From: JBGSUZ01 sp963677505
Lineage (GTDB): Bacteria > Bacillota > Clostridia > Peptostreptococcales > Acidaminobacteraceae
DNA length: 12,484 nucleotides
Direction of reading: 5' to 3'
Assembly: GCA_963677505.2 (NCBI GenBank)
Contig: CAXXWB010000007.1
Coordinates: 1 to 12,484 of the forward strand
The position numbers were made by a program, and so were the translations under genes. Positions 6,678 to 12,484 of this stretch are shown piece after piece. A model generated the notes under the pieces. That model was not told the origin of the DNA and made no database searches. It saw nothing but the letters and a program-made list of their open reading frames with translations. The first letter of the stretch is position 1, and the number at the start of each line of letters is the position of its first letter.

Positions 6678-7577
6678 CTATTCACAGCTTCCATGATCTC
6701 GAATGACAGACAAGAGTTCAGCACTGGTCGTAGTGAAAACATCAACTGAGTCTTTCTCAAAACTCAAAACCATCCAGTTGAAGAGTCCATAACCAAATGC
6801 CAATGAGTTTGCAGCTTGAATTTCATTCGGACCTATCACTTGAACCGCTTCCATCATCAATACATTGTCAGGCATCAAGAAATTATCCGCGAAACTCTTG
6901 TAGGCTGGCAGTAATTTATAACCTTCTCCAACTTCAACAATGCCTTTTTTCCCAAGGGATTCAATAGCAATTTTTATTTGATCTGGACTAGGCGTCTCTA
7001 TCCCATAATTTTTCTTAAGAGCGTGGACCAGACCATTAATTCTATCACCGCCAAGTTCCTGTTCTAGGACTTTTGGTGAAATCATCTCCTTATTAGAGGT
7101 ATCTCCCAAATATGCTCTTAAGACATTGAACCGACTATAGTCTACTATTGCCAAGAAAACCAGAAGCTCTGAAAAATTTAGGTTTACAGAAAAGTCCGAT
7201 GTTTTTACCCACGAACCTCCAACCCACTGTTCCCAGTTCTTAACGAATAAATCGTCGTCATCGAATACCGTAATTGCCATTTCACCTTCTTCATTTTCAA
7301 CCAATATCCGACTATCATTTTTTCTGTAAATGTACTTTTCAATCGCGCAATAAGGATTTTTAAGGACAATTCTGCTACAAACTGTTGGCGACGCAAGGAC
7401 TTCAAGTGGTTTCCTAGCGTTTTCTGAAACCTCGTTATCCTCAATGACCCCTTTCTCCATCAGACTCAGCAGTTCTGTGCCATTTAATGTTGCAGAAAGG
7501 TTATTCAAAATACTGATTGGGGTATTTTCAGCAAGGTACTGCTTTAAAAACAACAATTCATTTAGTTTTAAATTCAT
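6678..7577 (-). CDS. Conserved-looking cytoplasmic protein of unknown function (299 aa), last gene of the envelope operon
   Basis: I do not recognise this family. The 299 residues contain no signal peptide or membrane helix. Two stretches look like winged-helix-type helix-plus-hairpin units: ELLSLMEKGVIEDNEVSENAR (about 35-55) and IAIESLGKKGIVEVGEGYKL (203-222). Each is followed by a more beta-like segment, which hints at two related halves split near residue 150. An acidic cluster FDDDDLF sits at 105-111. The C-terminus is HGSCE, with a terminal cysteine-bearing SCE shared with the 105-residue gene upstream of the operon. A TAGGAGGGG site precedes the ATG. The gene begins 13 bases after the stop of the 1085-residue gene, so the two are cotranscribed and their products may interact. 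A regulatory or chaperone-like role for the large protein is possible but unproven. Confidence 0.8.
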   Translation of the reverse strand: MNLKLNELLFLKQYLAENTPISILNNLSATLNGTELLSLMEKGVIEDNEVSENARKPLEVLASPTVCSRIVLKNPYCAIEKYIYRKNDSRILVENEEGEMAITVFDDDDLFVKNWEQWVGGSWVKTSDFSVNLNFSELLVFLAIVDYSRFNVLRAYLGDTSNKEMISPKVLEQELGGDRINGLVHALKKNYGIETPSPDQIKIAIESLGKKGIVEVGEGYKLLPAYKSFADNFLMPDNVLMMEAVQVIGPNEIQAANSLAFGYGLFNWMVLSFEKDSVDVFTTTSAELLSVIRDHGSCE

Positions 7578-7590
7578 AGCGCCCCTCCTA

Positions 7591-10500
7591 TTATTTAGAC
7601 GACTTTAGACTGTCTTTTATTGGTTCGGTAATATTCGGTTTAACACCAAATTCATCTAGCAATCCGCCGACTGTCTTGACCGTCGTCTGATAACCTTGGT
7701 TCATCAATTTTTTGGATATGAATTTTGTTGCCGATGATTCTGACAAATTCTTTCCAACCCACTTACCACCAGAATTGATTGCTACTCGAACAGAACCATT
7801 GCCTAAATCCATTGTGCTGGTCTGATTGCCATATCCGCCGCCACCAATCTTGTCCATAATCGTTCCTTGAACAACCTTGGAAACACCATCTACTATTCCA
7901 GCCTTAGCGCCTTCAGTACCATCTTGAACTGCGCCACCCACAACTTCACCTAATATAGTTACAGCTGCCTTTGTCTTAGTCCCGTCAATGAAATCAGTTG
8001 CCGCATCTGCGCCACCTTTGACTGCACCAGAAACAAAGGATGTGGCATTCACACCATTTTCAGCCATATTACCTGCTATACCTTTAGTGACCTTGTATAC
8101 AGCCCGAATTTCTGCACCTGCTGGTCCCGTCACATTGGCAAGGCCATCTACCATGTTGTCTGCAACAACGCCGACAACTTTTGTCACATTTTCTGCGGTC
8201 TCCAAACGATCACCAATCTTATTCCAGCTCTCAGCATTGGCTTGATCCTTTGCTTTATTTTCTCCAATGATTTTTTTAAGCTCTGTCTCATCTGTAGTGC
8301 CGTACTTTTTACCAAGTTTCTCAATATATGCAGCTTTTTCTTCAGCTGTTTTTCTTTCCTCAGCTTGGCGTCTGAGTTCCTTGTCAAACTCTGTATCTCC
8401 TTTTTCAAGTTTATCTCTTTGTGCATCAATAAATTCTTTGTCTTTTTCAAAGTTTGGTTTGACATCTTTTTCGTATCTTTCAAGATCTAATATGCCACCA
8501 GTTTCAGGGTTGACCCACTCTCCAGTTTCCTTGTCTTTGACATACTCAACTGTACGACCCGTATGATCAACTTGAAGTGTCATTGTTTCAGGCTCTTCAG
8601 ACTCACTATCATCCCCGAATTCATCATCCTGATCATCTTCATCACCATAGTCATCTTCTGAATCGTCCTCTTGGGAATCGTCTGAATCTTCATCATTCTC
8701 GTCTTCTTCATCTTCGTCTTCGTCTTCATCTTCATCTTCATCTTCATCTTCGTCTTCGTCCTCATCCTCATCGTCGGAATCATCTTCATCTGATGTTTCG
8801 TCGTCCTCATCGGAGTCATCATCAGAATCTTCATCGGATTCATCCGAATCGCTATCTCCTGAATCATCTGAGTCGTCACCCTCGTAATCGGAGTCGCTTT
8901 CAGAATCGCCGCCACTATCCTCGCTGGATTCATAGCCGCTATCACCCGATCCAGAATCATCGCCACCTTCTCCAGTGCTGTCTTGGGAACCACTTTCATC
9001 TGACCCGCCTTCGGATCCACCGCTTTCCTCACCACTTGAGCCACTATCAGATGAGCTGCTGCCATCATCGGAACCACCGCCAGCATCAGCTAGCATAGCC
9101 CAACCTATATCCTCATCAGACATACCAGGATTTTGCTTCTTATACCATTCCTTTGAATACTTCTTAATTTTAGGTGTCTCTTCTTCTTTTTTAGCCGCTT
9201 TAGAAAGTAATTCTTGGAGTACATAAATAACGACTCCCACCAGTGGCGGGAATAATAGTCCAACTGCTGCTGCACCCGCTGAATCAGGTCCTGGAATATT
9301 ACCCACGCCTTTTGTTGCAGATGCTAAAGCCGCCGCAACATAAGCTGGGATTTCTGATGTCTGCATCTTACCGCTACCCTTAAGCTCATAAGTGTTAAAG
9401 TCAGCACCCTTTGTCTTTGACGCTGCCCTTTCATATGTGCCCGTGCCAGAGATTGAAATTTTAGCATTTTTCTTTCCTTTTTGTGTCAACGCAACTGTAA
9501 AATCTGCTGAAATTCTAGTTTGCGCTGGTAAATTCTTTAAATCAGCAGTAATATTGCCCTGAGCTATAAGGGTATCTTCTGAGGCTTGGGTGATTTTACA
9601 CTCTTGTGAAAAAGGCATTTTTTGATAAACACCAATCACTTCAATGGAATCACCCTTATCAAGAATAGTTAACTCAAAGTCTTTAATAGAAAAATCACTG
9701 TCATTATCCGTTACTGGCCCCATTAATGTGGAACGCTTATAGGCATCAAATTTAACTTTATAGGTTCCTGTAAAGTCTACTCGCATAGGTTGGGGCTTTT
9801 CTAAGGTCACATAGAATTCTGGATTTCCTTTTTTGTCATAATTGATTACTTCAGGCGCCGATACTGCCAACTCATAAACGCCTTTTGGCAATATAATATT
9901 CGGAGTCGCCAGCCATGCGCCATTTGCCACGCCACCCAGAGATTTTCCGATTGTCTCATAAACTTCTATAGAATTACCCTTCCCATCTAATATTGCTACA
10001 ACACCTGGTGCAGCGCCTTTTCCTTCGTTATAGGTATTAAACACAATATTCGTTACCAAGCTATCATTTTCAACCTTAAAGACTGCTTTTTTCTTTGTTG
10101 GCGCCTTCTCAGTCGGCAAATATTTATAATCTTTTAAATCATCCGGTATAAAAGCATCGCTACCAATCACATCTGTGGTTTCAAGATTTTGACCCTCTGG
10201 ATTATTTTTAGCCCCGTCTGCTTTTACGCTATCTTTATAACGATCATAACCGTCTAAATTCATCCCTTTTACAATAAAAGCTCCTGCTGCCCCAGTCTTT
10301 TCATCCTTTATTTGATATTTTGAATCACTGAGCATCATTTCATATTGCCCTTTTAACATCTCAACATCGATTGAAGGCGCAAAGACATAATTCACTGCAT
10401 TCTGAGTAACGGCAGTCATTTTAGGGTCTTTTGAATCGGCTGTATTTAAATTTGCTAAAGATTCCACACCTGTAAATGGGCCATAAAGATTGCCCAATGC

Positions 10501-10848
10501 ATCCCTAATAAGTAGCTGAGGCGCCTTCTCAGGCCTCATTTGGAAAGGTATAACGACTGAACTTAGCATATAATCCTCTGATAAATTAAGCTTCATAGCT
10601 TCAGCTTTAGCCGATACAAAACCTTCACTTATGACGTAATCTCCTTGCCAAGCTGATATTAGCTCATTTGCACCATCCATGTTTATTTGTTCAGTATACC
10701 AAGTCCCTTGAGATCCAATGATCCGTTCATAGGGCTTTACAGGTTTAGTTGCCGAAACACTTGCTGCATTATCAAGCCCATAAGTTATTGGCATAAGCAT
10801 AGAAAATGTGATGAAGAATAGCATTACAAAACTAAAAAAACGTTTCAT
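7591..10848 (-). CDS. Large signal-peptide membrane protein with acidic low-complexity region (1085 aa), function unknown
   Basis: The N-terminus (MKRFFSFVMLFF onward, residues 1 to about 25-34) is a clear signal peptide. Residues about 35-520 look extracellular and beta-rich, including a lipocalin-like start DFTGTYKVKFDAY near 355. A hydrophobic helix at about 524-546 (VGLLFPPLVGVVIYVLQELL) is followed by a very basic segment, KAAKKEEETPKIKKYSKEWY. By the positive-inside rule, what follows is cytoplasmic. Residues about 583-757 are Ser/Gly/Asp, then nearly pure Asp/Glu. A charged helical stretch (about 790-885) leads into an Ala/Gly/Val-rich part (about 885-1005) and a short C-terminal domain. 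There is no LPxTG sorting signal, lipobox or recognisable enzyme motif. The start follows AAAGGAGGTG and overlaps the preceding stop as TAATG, implying translational coupling. It could be a receptor, scaffold or sensor; I cannot say which. Confidence 0.85.
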   Translation of the reverse strand: MKRFFSFVMLFFITFSMLMPITYGLDNAASVSATKPVKPYERIIGSQGTWYTEQINMDGANELISAWQGDYVISEGFVSAKAEAMKLNLSEDYMLSSVVIPFQMRPEKAPQLLIRDALGNLYGPFTGVESLANLNTADSKDPKMTAVTQNAVNYVFAPSIDVEMLKGQYEMMLSDSKYQIKDEKTGAAGAFIVKGMNLDGYDRYKDSVKADGAKNNPEGQNLETTDVIGSDAFIPDDLKDYKYLPTEKAPTKKKAVFKVENDSLVTNIVFNTYNEGKGAAPGVVAILDGKGNSIEVYETIGKSLGGVANGAWLATPNIILPKGVYELAVSAPEVINYDKKGNPEFYVTLEKPQPMRVDFTGTYKVKFDAYKRSTLMGPVTDNDSDFSIKDFELTILDKGDSIEVIGVYQKMPFSQECKITQASEDTLIAQGNITADLKNLPAQTRISADFTVALTQKGKKNAKISISGTGTYERAASKTKGADFNTYELKGSGKMQTSEIPAYVAAALASATKGVGNIPGPDSAGAAAVGLLFPPLVGVVIYVLQELLSKAAKKEEETPKIKKYSKEWYKKQNPGMSDEDIGWAMLADAGGGSDDGSSSSDSGSSGEESGGSEGGSDESGSQDSTGEGGDDSGSGDSGYESSEDSGGDSESDSDYEGDDSDDSGDSDSDESDEDSDDDSDEDDETSDEDDSDDEDEDEDEDEDEDEDEDEDEDEEDENDEDSDDSQEDDSEDDYGDEDDQDDEFGDDSESEEPETMTLQVDHTGRTVEYVKDKETGEWVNPETGGILDLERYEKDVKPNFEKDKEFIDAQRDKLEKGDTEFDKELRRQAEERKTAEEKAAYIEKLGKKYGTTDETELKKIIGENKAKDQANAESWNKIGDRLETAENVTKVVGVVADNMVDGLANVTGPAGAEIRAVYKVTKGIAGNMAENGVNATSFVSGAVKGGADAATDFIDGTKTKAAVTILGEVVGGAVQDGTEGAKAGIVDGVSKVVQGTIMDKIGGGGYGNQTSTMDLGNGSVRVAINSGGKWVGKNLSESSATKFISKKLMNQGYQTTVKTVGGLLDEFGVKPNITEPIKDSLKSSK
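8705..8770. repeat. Hexanucleotide microsatellite coding for the Asp-Glu run
   Basis: Eleven consecutive hexamers lie on the plus strand: nine TCTTCR (R = A or G) followed by two TCCTCA. On the coding minus strand this reads as alternating GAY-GAR codons, giving (Asp-Glu)n inside the 1085-residue protein. Four identical TCTTCA units in a row (8723-8746) are the part most prone to slippage. Because the unit is six bases, gain or loss changes the length of the acidic run without shifting the frame. Confidence 0.85.
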
Positions 10849-11402
10849 TACATGCCACCTCCTTTACCGAGCAAAGTCGGAATCATATCAACTGCGCCTT
10901 GAATAAGTCCCGGCAAATTCATAATATAAGGCAGTCCCATTGTGAGTAAAAAAGAAAAACAAAAAGAGACAACTGAAGTGATTATGGTATTTTTGAGACT
11001 CTGCTTCCCAATCATTTTATTGAGTTCAATAGCAGATGCTGTACCCACAGCCATTGTACCGGTTGACATAAATGCCCAAGTTGATGGCCACCTTAAAATA
11101 AATGCTGCTAAAACGGCCATTACTGCAAATGGGACTATATAGAGCATACCTTGTTCAACAGAATAGGCGGCAATTCTCTTTCCATGTTCTTTTTTCGCCT
11201 TTATATTAAAAGTACTTAGAAAAGTAATAAGAAAAATTCTGAATAAAAAAGCAAAGATCCACGCTGTAATGACCCCTAATATTAATCGCACTGGATTGTA
11301 TATATCCGTTTGATCTATAAAGAGGGTCAATCCAAAAGCTGTATAGCTCAGCCACCTCACGAAACCTCTTGCCTGCTTACCTTGTTCCATAACTTCGCTC
11401 AT
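10848..11402 (-). CDS. Small multi-pass membrane protein, unknown function (184 aa)
   Basis: I do not recognise this family firmly. The start is placed at the ATG at 11402 (MSEVMEQGKQARGF) because a clear AAGGAGGG site lies about 6 bases upstream. An in-frame ATG at 11438 lacks such a site and would overlap the preceding gene. The protein has four or five hydrophobic segments (about 37-65, 86-125 and 138-160, perhaps split further) and a basic loop NIKAKKEHGKR (66-76) that is probably cytoplasmic. It ends in a Gly-rich tail, LLGKGGGM. The layout resembles the preceding Yip1-like gene and it may be a diverged relative. Its start lies 11 bases after that gene's stop, and its own stop overlaps the start of the 1085-residue gene as TAATG. 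It probably works in the membrane with that large protein. Confidence 0.82.
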   Translation of the reverse strand: MSEVMEQGKQARGFVRWLSYTAFGLTLFIDQTDIYNPVRLILGVITAWIFAFLFRIFLITFLSTFNIKAKKEHGKRIAAYSVEQGMLYIVPFAVMAVLAAFILRWPSTWAFMSTGTMAVGTASAIELNKMIGKQSLKNTIITSVVSFCFSFLLTMGLPYIMNLPGLIQGAVDMIPTLLGKGGGM

Positions 11403-11413
11403 ACCAACCCTCC

Positions 11414-11980
11414 TTATAAATTTCCAAAATAAGCCCAAGATATTAGAATTAAGCCACTGTATAAGGTTGCAATTAAAATACTAATCTTATTGTTGCCCTT
11501 TGTCATTTCTCTACTGGTTACCATAAGCGGACCAACTGCCCATAGCACCCCTGTTACACCAAAAGCCATTGCCGTTTTCCAAGTCATCAGCAGTGAAAAA
11601 GCAATACCCATTAACCCATAGACAAAGGCCCCGCTATAAGATAGACAATAAGACGTCACCGCCCACTTTAGAGATTTTTCTGACTTAAAGAGTTTAAGAA
11701 TGCCCCAAGCAATAACGCCTATAAGGGGTATGATGATCACACCATAAGCAAAACCTGCCCCTGCGGACATGAACACAAAGGACATGCTTTTTTGACCTGT
11801 TTTGTATAAATCAAGTCCCGTTTGTAAAAAGAATAGACAAAAAGCAATTCCAGACAATAGTAATGAAAAATACCAAGAGGTTCCTTCAACTGCTGATTTT
11901 ACTGATCCTGAAGGATTGATCATCATACCAAAAATTGTTCTAAACAACGAAGTCTTTTTTACTTCATTAACACTTTCCAT
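11414..11980 (-). CDS. Yip1-like five-helix membrane protein (188 aa)
   Basis: The start is placed at the ATG at 11980 (MESVNEVKKTSL), since AAAGGAGG lies 7-8 bases upstream. An upstream in-frame ATG at 12061 would add 27 residues of non-membrane sequence without a ribosome binding site. The sequence RTIFGMMINPSGSVKSAVEG, then a run of hydrophobic segments (about 37-56, 68-97, 108-131, 136-153, 165-185), fits the Yip1 family layout: a short cytoplasmic N-terminus with an NP motif, then five membrane helices. Bacterial Yip1 proteins have no well-defined function. The gene is first in the four-gene operon, and its stop codon overlaps the ribosome binding site of the next gene, so expression of the two is closely linked. 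The family assignment is tentative; the membrane nature is clear. Confidence 0.8.
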   Translation of the reverse strand: MESVNEVKKTSLFRTIFGMMINPSGSVKSAVEGTSWYFSLLLSGIAFCLFFLQTGLDLYKTGQKSMSFVFMSAGAGFAYGVIIIPLIGVIAWGILKLFKSEKSLKWAVTSYCLSYSGAFVYGLMGIAFSLLMTWKTAMAFGVTGVLWAVGPLMVTSREMTKGNNKISILIATLYSGLILISWAYFGNL

Positions 11981-12031
11981 TGGACCCCCTCCTTTTCTTT
12001 TACTGTGAATTGATACCCTGTATGCCTTTAC

Positions 12032-12061
12032 AATATGCAAATTTAGGATACACCTATTCAA
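12032..12061 (-). promoter_or_regulatory. Possible promoter of the four-gene envelope operon
   Basis: On the minus strand TTGAAT (12061-12056) and CATATT (12037-12032) are separated by 18 bases, about 50 bases upstream of the Yip1-like start and just after the terminator of the upstream gene. Each hexamer matches the consensus at four of six positions. A separate promoter is required here because a strong terminator precedes the operon, but this exact choice is uncertain. Confidence 0.4.
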
Positions 12062-12081
12062 AAAAACGGATTAATTCAAAT

Positions 12082-12120
12082 AAAAAAACCGACAATATTT
12101 TTTAGCTATTGTCGGTTTTT
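12082..12120 (-). terminator. Rho-independent terminator of the 105-residue gene
   Basis: A 14-bp perfect stem, AAAAACCGACAATA (12084-12097) with TATTGTCGGTTTTT (12107-12120), encloses a 9-base loop. On the minus strand it is followed by a seven-base T run. It lies 28 bases beyond the stop of the 105-residue gene and separates that gene from the operon starting at 11980. Confidence 0.93.
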
Positions 12121-12148
12121 GCTTATTCATATCTTTAACTAAATTTTC

Positions 12149-12466
12149 TTATTCACAGCTCTTATCGTATTCAATCATAGAATCTCTAAAGAAGACAATA
12201 AGACCATAGGCTGCAAGAATAGACATGTATTGATTGGTTAATGAATCTTCCATGCCACTATTACCAACGGCATCGCTAAAGGATGCATCATTCTTTTCAA
12301 TTTCCTTTTTAAAAAAGGCTTCAACTTCCTTTGCGCTACTCATGTCTTTCACTTGGGCATAATACTTGTCGTACTCATTTTCCAAATTAGAGACGAAATA
12401 ATAATCCAACTCAGGGTATCTTTTGTTATAAGCACTTACAACTTCTTCTTTTGATCTGATTTTCAT
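12149..12466 (-). CDS. Small protein of unknown function (105 aa)
   Basis: I do not recognise this protein. It starts at an ATG with AGGAAGGTG about 6 bases upstream and has its own terminator, so it is a real gene. It is mostly helical and charged (MKIRSKEEVVSAYNKRYPEL, then acidic and lysine-rich helices). One moderately hydrophobic stretch, YMSILAAYGLIVFF, lies near residues 80-93. That stretch is short for a membrane helix and could be a buried helix. The C-terminus YDKSCE ends in the same SCE as the 299-residue protein. Only 18 bases lie upstream in the window, so it could be the last gene of an operon extending to the right. No function can be assigned. Confidence 0.8.
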   Translation of the reverse strand: MKIRSKEEVVSAYNKRYPELDYYFVSNLENEYDKYYAQVKDMSSAKEVEAFFKKEIEKNDASFSDAVGNSGMEDSLTNQYMSILAAYGLIVFFRDSMIEYDKSCE

Positions 12467-12484
12467 AAAAACACCTTCCTCTTC

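Noticed and set aside
8580..9086. Minus-strand open frame of 168 codons, rich in Met, Lys and Thr
   Set aside because: It is a shifted frame of the same repetitive acidic region inside the 1085-residue gene, kept open by the low-complexity sequence. It has no independent start signal.
8577..9098. Plus-strand open frame of 173 codons, very rich in His, Arg and Leu
   Set aside because: It is the antisense reading of the GAY/GAR/Ser codons in the acidic repeat, which lack stop codons on the other strand. It has no ribosome binding site before its ATG and an implausible composition.
8580..9100. Ser-Asp-rich region as a cell-wall spacer of a sortase-anchored adhesin
   Set aside because: There is no LPxTG-type signal or C-terminal hydrophobic tail, and the basic segment after the central membrane helix points to a cytoplasmic location.
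11403..11438. Start of the 184-residue membrane protein at the ATG at 11438
   Set aside because: It would overlap the preceding gene by 25 bases and lacks a ribosome binding site, whereas the ATG at 11402 has AAGGAGGG about 6 bases upstream.
11981..12061. N-terminal extension of the Yip1-like protein from the ATG at 12061
   Set aside because: The extra 27 residues are not membrane-like and have no ribosome binding site. The ATG at 11980 has a strong AAAGGAGG at proper spacing, and the extension would cover the likely promoter.
1..12484. Insertion sequences, CRISPR arrays, tRNA or rRNA genes
   Set aside because: I saw no transposase-like protein, no regularly spaced repeats beyond the coding microsatellite and the MraZ box, and no tRNA-like or rRNA-like sequence in any gap.

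Overview
The window reads as chromosomal DNA of a low-GC, Gram-positive (Firmicutes) bacterium, most likely a clostridium. The evidence is the AT-rich intergenic DNA, strong AAGGAGG-type ribosome binding sites, abundant hairpin-plus-T-run terminators, the mraZ-rsmH-ftsL gene order, and a paired set of M16 peptidase-like genes of the YmfF/YmfH type. I cannot name the species. Every protein gene except ychF lies on the minus strand.

Left part (1-1746): the start of a division and cell wall (dcw) cluster, read leftwards as mraZ, rsmH, then the beginning of an FtsL-like gene cut by the window edge. Upstream of mraZ is a three-copy MraZ box with an exact 10-bp period, so the cluster is probably autoregulated by MraZ.

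Middle part (1704-5211): an operon ymfF-like, ymfH-like, lgt, also read leftwards. It has an extended -10 promoter and a terminator behind lgt. The first M16 protein lacks the zinc motif and the second has it, as expected for an inactive/active pair.

Between this operon and the divergent ychF gene are about 435 bases without a protein. They hold a likely structured RNA of about 190 nt on the minus strand. It has a rod-like fold with a central bubble, resembling 6S RNA, followed by a terminator. Its promoter shares a palindromic -10 element with the ychF promoter. ychF and the next minus-strand operon converge on one bidirectional terminator.

Right part (6678-11980): a tight four-gene minus-strand operon of unrecognised function. 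In order of transcription it encodes a five-helix, Yip1-like membrane protein; a second small membrane protein; a 1085-residue protein; and a 299-residue cytoplasmic protein. The 1085-residue protein has a signal peptide, an extracellular beta-rich part, one mid-protein membrane segment, a Ser/Gly/Asp/Glu low-complexity stretch and an Ala/Gly-rich C-terminal part. The positive-inside rule puts its acidic half inside the cell. This operon is the best candidate for an undescribed system. Upstream of it, behind a separate terminator, sits a 105-residue gene whose C-terminus (SCE) matches that of the 299-residue protein.
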